Shown piece after piece: positions 1 through 6,006 of a stretch of 6,080 nucleotides of DNA. The position numbers were made by a program, and so were the translations under genes. Below the pieces are notes generated by a model. It searched no databases. It was not told the DNA's origin and worked only from the letters and a program-made list of their open reading frames with translations. Numbering within the stretch: the stretch's first letter is position 1; every line of letters starts with the position of its first letter. Source of the DNA: Bordetella parapertussis (GTDB taxonomy: Bacteria; Pseudomonadota; Gammaproteobacteria; Burkholderiales; Burkholderiaceae_C); assembly GCA_945900695.1 (NCBI GenBank), contig CAMDJU010000167.1:1-6080 (forward strand). Reading direction: 5' to 3'.

Positions 1-10
1 GCGATGGGGA

Positions 11-1015
11 TCAAGACTCGGCAGTAAAGCCAATGCGCTTGACGATGGGGCCCCAGTGGTCATATTGGCGCTTCATGTCGCGCGCCATGTCGTCTGGTGT
101 GCCACCCAAGGGGGTCAGGCCTGAGACGGCCAAGCTGTCGATGACCATCTTGTCCTTGAGGGCTGCATTGATGGCGGCGTTGGCGGCGTTGACCACGGCC
201 GTGGGGGTTTTGGCCGGGGCGTAAAAGCCAAACCATTCCTCCACGGTCAGGTCAGGAAAGCCTTGTTCCGTGAAGGTGGGCACCTCGGGGACAAAGGGGG
301 ATCGCGCTTTGCCCGAGGTGGCCAAGATGCGGATCTTGCCGGCCTTGTGGTTGGCAATGAAGTCGCCATGGGGCGTGACCATCGAGGCCAGCTGGCCGCC
401 AAGCATGTCAGCCACGCCGGGCACCGAGCCACGGTAGGGCACGTGTTTGAGGTCCACGTTTTGGCTCAGGCCCATCAAGGCACCCAAAAAGTGGGGGGTA
501 GAGCCGGCTGCAGGCGAGCCGTAGTTGGCATCTTTGGGGTTGGCGCGGGCCCAGGCCAGGTAGTCGTTGACGCTTCTCACGCTGGCGGGAACCATGGGCC
601 CCACGGCCAAACCGTGCGAGAGCATGGAGCCCAGGCAGACGGGCACAAAGTCTTTGAACGGGTCGTAAGACAGCTTGCTGTAGATGTGCGGGTAAATCGA
701 CATCATCGAATAGGGGGTGAGCAACAAAGTGGCGCCATCCGGTGCCGCATTTTTCACGGCGTCCACCGCAATTCGACCGGCGGCACCGGTTTTGTTTTCC
801 ACCACGCCGGGGCCGCGCGAGTAGGCCGAGCCGGCCAATTTGTCACCGATGCGGCGGCTGGTCACGTCGGCCGTGCCCCCCGCGGGAAAACCGTTGACGA
901 TCTTTACTTGCTCCAAGGGCAGGGCCGTGTTTTGTGCCCAAGCGGCCCAGGGGCTCATGGCGGCCAAGGCCACGGGGGCGGCGGCGTGTTTGAGGAAGTC
1001 GCGTCGTTGTTGCAT
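11..1015 (-). CDS. Bug/TctC-family tripartite tricarboxylate transporter substrate-binding protein, Tat-exported
   Basis: This 334-residue protein is a periplasmic solute-binding protein of the Bug (TctC) family, which captures carboxylic acids, often aromatic or dicarboxylic ones, for tripartite tricarboxylate transporters. The N-terminus has a twin-arginine signal (RRDFLK, residues 4-9), a hydrophobic Ala-rich stretch and a probable cleavage site after AWA (25-27). Family motifs follow in order: FPAGGTAD (43-50), VENKTGAAGRIA (72-83), APDG (91-94), YGSPAAGSTPH (165-175) and HVPYRGS (191-197). The length is normal for the family. The ATG at 1015 is supported by AGGAG at 1023-1027 on the minus strand. 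It lies 78 bp downstream of the CoA ligase on the same strand, so it is probably the last gene of that operon and may bind the acid that the ligase activates. No TctA/TctB membrane partner is in the window. The family is clear; the ligand cannot be read from the sequence. Confidence 0.93.
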   Translation of the reverse strand: MQQRRDFLKHAAAPVALAAMSPWAAWAQNTALPLEQVKIVNGFPAGGTADVTSRRIGDKLAGSAYSRGPGVVENKTGAAGRIAVDAVKNAAPDGATLLLTPYSMMSIYPHIYSKLSYDPFKDFVPVCLGSMLSHGLAVGPMVPASVRSVNDYLAWARANPKDANYGSPAAGSTPHFLGALMGLSQNVDLKHVPYRGSVPGVADMLGGQLASMVTPHGDFIANHKAGKIRILATSGKARSPFVPEVPTFTEQGFPDLTVEEWFGFYAPAKTPTAVVNAANAAINAALKDKMVIDSLAVSGLTPLGGTPDDMARDMKRQYDHWGPIVKRIGFTAES

Positions 1016-1064
1016 GGTTTGTCTCCTGTGGTGGTGAAGGTCTGCGGGTAAAAAAATATTCTGT

Positions 1065-1084
1065 GGGGGCCGTGGGCGGCACCC
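1065..1084 (-). terminator. weak hairpin with downstream T-tract between ligase and binding-protein genes
   Basis: In the 78-bp gap after the ligase stop, an inverted repeat gives GCCG/CGGC with a 4-nt loop, extended by GGG/CCC across one mismatch. On the minus strand it is followed, after 8 nt, by seven T residues (positions 1056-1050). The T-run is too far from the stem for a textbook intrinsic terminator. It could be a leaky terminator or a processing hairpin that lowers or uncouples expression of the binding protein, or it could be chance in GC-rich DNA. Confidence 0.25.
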
Positions 1085-1093
1085 TGTCTGGGC

Positions 1094-2959
1094 TCAGTTT
1101 TGGGGCACCCAGGTGTGGGCGGCTTCACCCGCGTGCAGGGCTTGCACCAAGGCGTCGCGGTGCTTGAGCACGGCGCGTTGGTTGATCGAGCCTTTGTCGG
1201 TGACCTCGCCTTTGTCGATCGAGGGGGGGTCGGTCAAGAGGATGGCGCGTGCCACCCGGTTGGCGCTGCCGGTGGCCTGGGCCGCCAATTGGTTGATCAC
1301 GGTTTGAAAATGCGCTTGTACAGCGGGGCAGGCCACCACTTCGGCCATGGGGGCGCTGGCGTCCATGCCGGCCAGTTGGCGCAGCGCCGGGGTGGGGAAC
1401 AGCATGGCACCGACTTCGTTGAGGTTGAGGCCGGTGATCACCGCGTCTTGCACATAGGGTGCAGCGGCAGCGATGATTTTGGCGCGCAGGGGGCCCACGC
1501 TGACAAAGGTGCCGGTGGCGAGCTTAAAGTCTTCTGCAATGCGGCCATCGAATTTCAGGCCCAACTCGGGGCGGGCGGGGTCAATCCATTGCACCGCGTC
1601 GCCGGTGCAGAAAAAACCTTCCTCGTCAAAGGCGTCGGCGGTCTCTTGCGGCGAGCGCCAATAGCCCGGTGTGATGTTGGGGCCGTGGTAGCGCACTTCG
1701 GTTTTGTCGCCCATGGGCACCAACTTGAGCGTCATGCCCACGGTGGGCAGGCCCAAGTCACCGGCACGGACATGGTGGTTGGGCACAAACACAGCAAAGG
1801 GGCCGGATTCGGTCATGCCCAGGCCCGTGCCCATGACGATGCGCTCGCCCACCTCGCGTTCTTGGGCCGCGTGCAAACGGTCCCAGATGGGTTGTGCCAG
1901 GGCCGCACCCGAGTAGAAAAACATGCGCACCCGGCTGAGCAAATTGCGCCGCAAATCGTCGTCGGTTTGCAAGGCGTTGGAGATGGCCTCAAAGCCGGTG
2001 GGCACATTGAAGTAAATGGTGGGCGCCACTTCGCGCAAGTTGCGCAGCGTCTCACCCATCAGCGCTGGGGTGGGCTTGCCATCGTCAATGTACAAGGTGC
2101 CGCCGTTGTAAATGGTCAGGCCTACGTTGTGGTTGCCGCCAAAGGTGTGGTTCCATGGCAGCCAGTCGACCAACACGGGGGGCTCCTCGGCCAGCAAGGG
2201 CATGGACTGGCACATTTGCTGTTGATTGGCGCACCACATGCGCTGGGTGTTGATCACCCCTTTGGGCAGTTTGGTCGAGCCCGAGGTGAACAAAAATTTC
2301 ACCACCGTGTCGGGTCCGGTAGCGCGCATGGCCGCATCGACCGCTTGCGTAGGCGGTGTGGCCATCAGTGCCGCCAAAGCGGTGGTGTGGCGTTCGCTCA
2401 AAGCGCCTTCGTGCAGCACCACTTCCACATCGGCGGCCACCGTGGCCTGGATGGCCGTGCCATAGCGCTGGGCGTCGCTGGCAAACACCAGGCCGGGTTG
2501 CAGCAGTTGCAAGATGTGGCGCAGTTTTTCAAAGTCTTGGCTGATGAGCGAATAGGCCGGGGAGACCGGGCAATAGGGCACGCCCACATACACACAGGCC
2601 AGGGCGAGCATGGCGTGCTCCAGGCTGTTTTCCGACAAGATGACCACCGGCCGCTCGGGGCCCAGGCCACGTGCGAGCAAGGCCTGGCCGATGCGCTGCG
2701 CCCAATTCACAGCTTGGGCATAACTGATGTGTTGCCATTCGCCGCGCGCGCCATCTGGCGCGGCTTGGCGGCGCGCAAACAAGGTGCGCTCGGGGGCTTG
2801 TGCGGCCCAGTGCAGCAAGCGGTCGGTGATGCGCTCTGGGGGCGGCGCGAGCTCGCCCACGCCACGCACATATTGCACACCGCCTGGGGCGTTGCGCACA
2901 TCCACTTCGGTCACACCAAAGCGCATGGCGCGGTAGCGGGGGCTGGCCGTGGTGTTCAT
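1094..2959 (-). CDS. feruloyl-CoA synthetase-like AMP-forming acyl-CoA ligase (Fcs family)
   Basis: This 621-residue cytoplasmic enzyme of the ANL (acyl-CoA synthetase) superfamily would use ATP and CoA to convert a carboxylic acid, probably a hydroxycinnamate-type aromatic acid, to its CoA thioester. Visible motifs are the P-loop FTSGSTKLPKG (224-234), followed by VINTQRM (235-241) and WLPWNHTFGGNHN (266-278), both typical of feruloyl-CoA synthases; GLGMTE (379-384, the adenine/Mg motif); TGD (452-454); the hinge region DGRIAEDFKLATGTFVSVGPLR (471-492); and VTDKGSINQR (586-595), with the likely catalytic Lys589. The length fits the Fcs family. Lys230 occupies a position that is Gly in most ANL P-loops. 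The start ATG overlaps the crotonase stop (ATGA, 2956-2959) and has only a distant AAGG upstream, which suggests translational coupling. Assignment to the Fcs-like family is strong; ferulate itself as substrate is not shown. A 3-hydroxycinnamate would fit the neighbouring gentisate-route genes. Confidence 0.88.
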   Translation of the reverse strand: MNTTASPRYRAMRFGVTEVDVRNAPGGVQYVRGVGELAPPPERITDRLLHWAAQAPERTLFARRQAAPDGARGEWQHISYAQAVNWAQRIGQALLARGLGPERPVVILSENSLEHAMLALACVYVGVPYCPVSPAYSLISQDFEKLRHILQLLQPGLVFASDAQRYGTAIQATVAADVEVVLHEGALSERHTTALAALMATPPTQAVDAAMRATGPDTVVKFLFTSGSTKLPKGVINTQRMWCANQQQMCQSMPLLAEEPPVLVDWLPWNHTFGGNHNVGLTIYNGGTLYIDDGKPTPALMGETLRNLREVAPTIYFNVPTGFEAISNALQTDDDLRRNLLSRVRMFFYSGAALAQPIWDRLHAAQEREVGERIVMGTGLGMTESGPFAVFVPNHHVRAGDLGLPTVGMTLKLVPMGDKTEVRYHGPNITPGYWRSPQETADAFDEEGFFCTGDAVQWIDPARPELGLKFDGRIAEDFKLATGTFVSVGPLRAKIIAAAAPYVQDAVITGLNLNEVGAMLFPTPALRQLAGMDASAPMAEVVACPAVQAHFQTVINQLAAQATGSANRVARAILLTDPPSIDKGEVTDKGSINQRAVLKHRDALVQALHAGEAAHTWVPQN

Positions 2960-3729
2960 GCTTTTTGTACCTTGGCCGCACGGCCTTCTAAAAAGTCGCG
3001 CACCCGCTGCTTGGCCTCGGGCGCGGCCTGGGTGATGGCCGAGATCATGGCCTCGGTGAACAAACCATGGTCGGCCGATTGCTCGGCAATCCGCGGCAAG
3101 GCATGCATCAAGGCGTAGTTGGTCAGCGGGGCATTGGTGGCCACCCGCTGGGCCAGCTCCAGCGCCTTGTCCAATGCGGTCCCTGTGGACACCAGGTATT
3201 GGGCAAACCCCAGGCGCTCGCCGTCGGTGGCGTTGTAGACGCGCCCGGTCATCATCATGTCGGTCATGCGCGCCACGCCAATCAGCTTGGGGATGCGCAC
3301 CGCGCCCGAGCCGCCCACAAAAATGCCGCGCGTGCCCTCGGGCAAAGCGTAAAACGCGCTCTCATCGGCCACCCGGATGTGGCAAGCGCTGGCCAGCTCC
3401 AGCCCGCCGCCGACCACGGCACCGTGCAAAGCGGCAATGACAGGCACGGGGCCAAACTGCATGGCGTCCAAAGCCCGGTGCCAGGTGCGTGAATGCATCA
3501 TGCCTTGGCCGGCGTCGCGCTCTTGCAACTCGCTCAAGTCCAGACCGGCGCAAAAATGATCGCCTTCGCCATACAAGACCGCTGCGCGCACTGTGGGGGG
3601 CATGTGATCAAAGGCGTGTTGCAAATCGGCGATCAGCCCATCGTTCAAGGCATTGCGCTTGAGCGGGCGCGTCAGGCGCAGCACCGCCACGGCATCGCGC
3701 AGCTCAATGTTCAAGTGGGATGAGGTCAT
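2956..3729 (-). CDS. crotonase / enoyl-CoA hydratase family protein
   Basis: This 257-residue protein of the crotonase (enoyl-CoA hydratase/isomerase) superfamily probably adds water across the 2,3 double bond of an aromatic enoyl-CoA made by the adjacent ligase. Visible features are LTRPLKRNAL (19-28), the CoA/oxyanion-hole segment FCAGLDLSEL (59-68), the second oxyanion-hole glycine stretch GGGLELA (107-113), and LPEGTRGI (129-136). Glu111 and Glu131 align with the two catalytic glutamates of classical enoyl-CoA hydratase (Glu144 and Glu164 in the rat enzyme). In the feruloyl-CoA hydratase-lyase I recall, the first of these is Ser, so simple hydratase activity is the better guess. The start chosen is the ATG at 3729, which has AGGA 8 nt upstream. 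An in-frame GTG at 3756 lacks a ribosome site and would add an atypical nine-residue leader. It is the first gene of the leftward operon and overlaps the ligase gene by 4 bp. Confidence 0.88.
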   Translation of the reverse strand: MTSSHLNIELRDAVAVLRLTRPLKRNALNDGLIADLQHAFDHMPPTVRAAVLYGEGDHFCAGLDLSELQERDAGQGMMHSRTWHRALDAMQFGPVPVIAALHGAVVGGGLELASACHIRVADESAFYALPEGTRGIFVGGSGAVRIPKLIGVARMTDMMMTGRVYNATDGERLGFAQYLVSTGTALDKALELAQRVATNAPLTNYALMHALPRIAEQSADHGLFTEAMISAITQAAPEAKQRVRDFLEGRAAKVQKA

Positions 3730-3737
3730 GGGGTGGA

Positions 3738-3741
3738 TCCT
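3738..3741 (-). promoter_or_regulatory. ribosome binding site of the crotonase gene
   Basis: AGGA on the minus strand lies 8 nt before the ATG at 3729. The alternative GTG at 3756 has no comparable site, so this decides the start. Confidence 0.55.
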
Positions 3742-3743
3742 GG

Positions 3744-3772
3744 TTGTCAAAGTCACTTAAATCGATTATGGT
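3744..3772 (+). promoter_or_regulatory. candidate rightward sigma70 promoter for the amidohydrolase / 3-hydroxybenzoate hydroxylase operon
   Basis: TTGTCA (3744-3749, 5/6 to consensus) is followed after 17 nt by TATGGT (3767-3772, 4/6, with the conserved TA and the final T). Its -10 box overlaps the -10 box of the opposing promoter, so the two would exclude each other. The leader to the ATG at 3869 would be about 90 nt. The -10 match is only moderate. Confidence 0.35.
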
Positions 3773-3793
3773 TATGTTTAATAACTATTTCAA
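3765..3793 (-). promoter_or_regulatory. leftward sigma70-like promoter for the crotonase-ligase-binding protein operon
   Basis: Read on the minus strand, TTGAAA (3793-3788) is followed after exactly 17 nt by CATAAT (3770-3765), each close to consensus. Transcription would start near 3758 and give a leader of about 28 nt before the crotonase ATG at 3729. The region is markedly AT-richer than the surrounding genes, as expected for a promoter. Confidence 0.6.
3771..3785. promoter_or_regulatory. possible operator: inverted repeat GTTAT-N5-ATAAC
   Basis: A perfect 5-bp inverted repeat with a 5-nt spacer sits entirely within the spacer of the leftward promoter and abuts the -10 of the rightward candidate. 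A dimeric repressor bound here would block both. The regulator family cannot be told from the site, and none is encoded in the window. The arms are short and AT-rich, so chance is possible. Confidence 0.4.
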
Positions 3794-3860
3794 GCCAACT
3801 TTTCGCGGCGCAGCCCCGTGTTTTCCCTAGGAACAAGGCATTGCCCGCACATCAACCACT

Positions 3861-3864
3861 GGAG
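3861..3864 (+). promoter_or_regulatory. ribosome binding site of the amidohydrolase gene
   Basis: GGAG lies 4 nt before the ATG at 3869. It favours this start over the in-frame GTG at 3818, which has no such site and would add 17 residues before the conserved metal-binding N-terminal strand. Confidence 0.6.
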
Positions 3865-3868
3865 AAAC

Positions 3869-4729
3869 ATGGACCACGCCAATCTGATCGCCATCGACAT
3901 CCACACCCATGCCGAGGTGAGTTGTCGCAATCCGTTTGACAACTATGGCGAGGAATACGACCGCGCCGCAGACAAATTCTTTGGCTCTGATCGCCGCCCC
4001 ACCATTGCCGAGACGGTGGCCTATTACCGCCAGCACAAGCTGGGTTTGGTGATGTTCACCGTGGACAGCGAGTCTCAGCTGGGCCGAATCCGCATTCCCA
4101 ACGAAGAAATTGCCCAGGCCGCGCGCGACAACAGCGACATGATGATCGCCTTTGCCAGCATCGACCCGCACAAGGGCAAGATGGGTGCACGCGAGGCCGA
4201 GCGCTTGATCGAGAAAGAGGGCGTGCGCGGTTTCAAGTTTCATCCCACGGTGCAGGGCTACCACCCTTACGACAAGATGGCTTGGCCGATTTACGATGTG
4301 ATCAACCACCACAAATTGCCAGCCATTTTTCACACCGGCCACAGCGGCATTGGCTCTGGGATGCGCTGTGGTGGCGGCCTGCGGCTGGCCTACAGCAACC
4401 CCATGCACCTCGATGATGTGGCGATCGACTGGCCTGACATGCAAATTGTGATGGCCCACCCCAGTTTTCCCTGGCAAGACGAGGCGCTGTCGGTGGCCAC
4501 GCACAAGCCCAATGTGTGGATTGACCTGTCCGGTTGGAGCCCCAAGTATTTTCCCAAGCAACTGATTCAGTACGCCAACACCTTGCTCAAAGACCGGGTG
4601 CTGTTTGGCAGCGATTACCCCTTGATCACCCCGGAGCGCTGGATGAAAGACTTTGAGGTGGCTGGTTTCAAGCCCGAAGTGATGCCCGGCATTTTGAAGG
4701 GCAATGCGGTGCGCTTGTTGGGTTTGTGA
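3869..4729 (+). CDS. amidohydrolase-2 family metal-dependent hydrolase/decarboxylase (ACMSD-like)
   Basis: This 286-residue cytoplasmic protein has the TIM-barrel amidohydrolase-2 pattern (Amidohydro_2). That group includes ACMSD, gamma-resorcylate decarboxylase, 5-carboxyvanillate decarboxylase and 4-oxalomesaconate hydratase. The metal-ligand motifs are complete and ordered: HTH at the end of the first strand (DIHTHAE, His12 and His14), GFKFHP (121-126), FHTGHSG (154-160, His155), MAHPSFPWQDE (195-205, His197) and FGSDYP (246-251, Asp249). WIDLSGW (217-223) is a further family signature. The length is normal for the group. It begins the rightward operon and lies 60 bp upstream of the 3-hydroxybenzoate 6-hydroxylase. 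Family and location suggest decarboxylation or hydrolysis of a carboxylated aromatic acid feeding 3-hydroxybenzoate, or a step on a gentisate ring-cleavage product, but neither reaction is demonstrated by the sequence. The canonical gentisate route does not need such an enzyme. Confidence 0.88.
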   Translation: MDHANLIAIDIHTHAEVSCRNPFDNYGEEYDRAADKFFGSDRRPTIAETVAYYRQHKLGLVMFTVDSESQLGRIRIPNEEIAQAARDNSDMMIAFASIDPHKGKMGAREAERLIEKEGVRGFKFHPTVQGYHPYDKMAWPIYDVINHHKLPAIFHTGHSGIGSGMRCGGGLRLAYSNPMHLDDVAIDWPDMQIVMAHPSFPWQDEALSVATHKPNVWIDLSGWSPKYFPKQLIQYANTLLKDRVLFGSDYPLITPERWMKDFEVAGFKPEVMPGILKGNAVRLLGL

Positions 4730-4735
4730 CAGCCC

Positions 4736-4756
4736 ACGCGCTGGCGCCAGTGGCGT
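4736..4756 (+). repeat. intercistronic palindrome (CTGGCGCCAG) with partly paired flanks
   Basis: A perfect 10-bp palindrome at 4741-4750 is flanked by ACGC (4736-4739) and GCGT (4753-4756), so the transcript could form a short hairpin 7 nt after the amidohydrolase stop. No T-run follows, so it is not a convincing terminator. It might stabilise or separate the two messages. Confidence 0.35.
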
Positions 4757-4775
4757 CCACTAAACTTGCCGCATG

Positions 4776-4782
4776 AAAAGGA
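4776..4782 (+). promoter_or_regulatory. ribosome binding site of the 3-hydroxybenzoate 6-hydroxylase gene
   Basis: AAAAGGA lies 7 nt before the ATG at 4790. It selects that codon over the in-frame TTG at 4766, which lies upstream of this site and would add eight residues ahead of the FAD-binding strand. Confidence 0.7.
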
Positions 4783-4789
4783 TGTGTTC

Positions 4790-5989
4790 ATGAGCAACAA
4801 GCAAGCTTTACCGGTATTGGTGGCCGGCGGCGGTATCGGTGGTCTGGCCGCGGCACTGGCCCTGGTCCGCCAAGGTTTCAGCGTCAAGGTGTTTGAGCAG
4901 TCGCCAGAAATTGGCGAAATTGGCGCAGGCATTCAATTGGGCCCCAACGCCTTCCATGCTTTTGATGCGCTGGGCGTGGGCAAGCAAGCCCGTGCTAAGG
5001 CGGTCTACACCGATTACATGGTGATGCACGACGCCATCGATGAGCAGCAGGTGGGCTACATACCTACCGGCGAAGCTTTTCGCCAGCGTTTTGGCAACCC
5101 CTATGCGGTGATCCACCGCGCCGACGCCCACATGGCGCTGTATGACGGGGTCAAGGCCTCAGACCAAGTGTCGTTTTTGACCTCCACACGGATTGTTCGC
5201 ACCGAACAAGACACCGACAGCGTGACGGTGCATGACCAACATGGCAATGCCCACCACGGTCAGGCGCTGATCGGTGCCGACGGCGTCAAGTCGGTGGTGC
5301 GCGAGCAGTATGTGGGCGACCCCGCGCGTGTGACCGGCCATGTGGTGTACCGCGCCGTGGTTGAAAAAAGCGAGTTCCCTGCCGATTTGCAATGGAACGC
5401 AGCCAGCATTTGGGTCGGCCCCAACTGCCATTTGGTGCACTACCCGCTGCGTGGGGGTGAGCAATACAACGTGGTGGTCACCTTCCACAGTCGGCAAACC
5501 GAGGAGTGGGGCGTGACCGACGGCAGCCGCGAAGAGGTGCTGAGCTACTTTGAAGGCATTTGTCCCAAGGCGCGCCAGCTCATCGACCTGCCCAAGTCGT
5601 GGCGGCGCTGGGCCACGGCTGACCGCGACCCGATTGGCCAATGGTCGTATGGCCGCGTCACATTGTTGGGCGACGCCGCCCACCCCACCACCCAATACAT
5701 GGCCCAGGGCGGGTGCATGGCCATGGAGGACGCCGTGACCTTGGGCGAGGCTTTGCGCGTCACGGGCAAAGACTGGATCCGCGCATTTGATTTGTACCAG
5801 CGCTCGCGCGTGGCGCGCACCGCCCGCATCGTGCTCTCGGCGCGCGAGATGGGGCGCTTGTTCCATGTCAAGGACGTGGAGCGTTTGGTGCGCAACGACC
5901 TGTGGCGTGGGCGCACCCCCGAGCGGTTTTACGATGCCCTGGAGTGGTTGTACGGCTGGAATGTGGCCAATTGCCTGGCTGCCCATTGA
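4790..5989 (+). CDS. 3-hydroxybenzoate 6-monooxygenase (FAD-dependent, gentisate-forming)
   Basis: This 399-residue class A flavoprotein monooxygenase would hydroxylate 3-hydroxybenzoate to gentisate (2,5-dihydroxybenzoate) with NADH and O2. Homologues are called XlnD, NagX or MhbM. Visible features are the N-terminal dinucleotide-binding fold GGGIGG (13-18) ending at E36, GIQLGPNA (47-54), the DG motif IGADGVKSVVR (161-171), the second FAD motif GDAAHPT (294-300), and TQYMAQGGCMAMEDA (301-315). His214, Tyr218 and Gln302 sit within one residue of the substrate-site His213, Tyr217 and Gln301 that I recall for the Rhodococcus jostii enzyme, and Asp75 is also present. Length is typical. The probable gentisate dioxygenase start 17 nt downstream fits the reaction. 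A close salicylate-type hydroxylase is the main alternative, but the TQYMAQGG segment and the context favour 3-hydroxybenzoate. Confidence 0.9.
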   Translation: MSNKQALPVLVAGGGIGGLAAALALVRQGFSVKVFEQSPEIGEIGAGIQLGPNAFHAFDALGVGKQARAKAVYTDYMVMHDAIDEQQVGYIPTGEAFRQRFGNPYAVIHRADAHMALYDGVKASDQVSFLTSTRIVRTEQDTDSVTVHDQHGNAHHGQALIGADGVKSVVREQYVGDPARVTGHVVYRAVVEKSEFPADLQWNAASIWVGPNCHLVHYPLRGGEQYNVVVTFHSRQTEEWGVTDGSREEVLSYFEGICPKARQLIDLPKSWRRWATADRDPIGQWSYGRVTLLGDAAHPTTQYMAQGGCMAMEDAVTLGEALRVTGKDWIRAFDLYQRSRVARTARIVLSAREMGRLFHVKDVERLVRNDLWRGRTPERFYDALEWLYGWNVANCLAAH

Positions 5990-5994
5990 TACAC

Positions 5995-6000
5995 AAGGAG
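5995..6000 (+). promoter_or_regulatory. ribosome binding site of the downstream partial gene
   Basis: AAGGAG lies 6 nt before the ATG at 6007. It is the strongest ribosome site in the window and is good evidence that the short open frame reaching the window edge is a real gene. Confidence 0.75.
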
Positions 6001-6006
6001 AGACAC

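Noticed and set aside
263..1051. A 262-codon plus-strand open frame opposite the binding-protein gene
   Set aside because: Low-complexity His/Gly/Val composition with no motif, and it is fully covered by a well-supported gene on the other strand.
1100..3118. A 672-codon open frame on the plus strand opposite the ligase and the crotonase
   Set aside because: It has no recognisable domain, is rich in Gly, His and Ala, and runs antisense across two genes with clear catalytic motifs. It is a by-product of the strong GC3 bias.
3730..3756. GTG at 3756 as the crotonase start
   Set aside because: No ribosome site precedes it, and it lies close to the predicted transcription start near 3758, leaving almost no leader. 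The ATG at 3729 has AGGA upstream and gives the usual N-terminus.
3818..3868. GTG at 3818 as the amidohydrolase start
   Set aside because: The extra 17 residues are unlike the family, and GGAG sits just before the ATG at 3869.
3827..4561. A 244-codon minus-strand open frame opposite the amidohydrolase gene
   Set aside because: It is a shadow of a gene with intact metal-binding motifs; the translated composition is not protein-like.
3871..4729. Naming the amidohydrolase as 4-oxalomesaconate hydratase or a specific decarboxylase
   Set aside because: The motifs support only the superfamily. No substrate-specific residue set could be verified by eye, and the context does not single out one reaction.
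5159..5986. A 275-codon minus-strand open frame inside the hydroxylase gene
   Set aside because: The plus-strand frame has complete FAD and substrate motifs; the antisense frame shows none and has no ribosome site that I can see.
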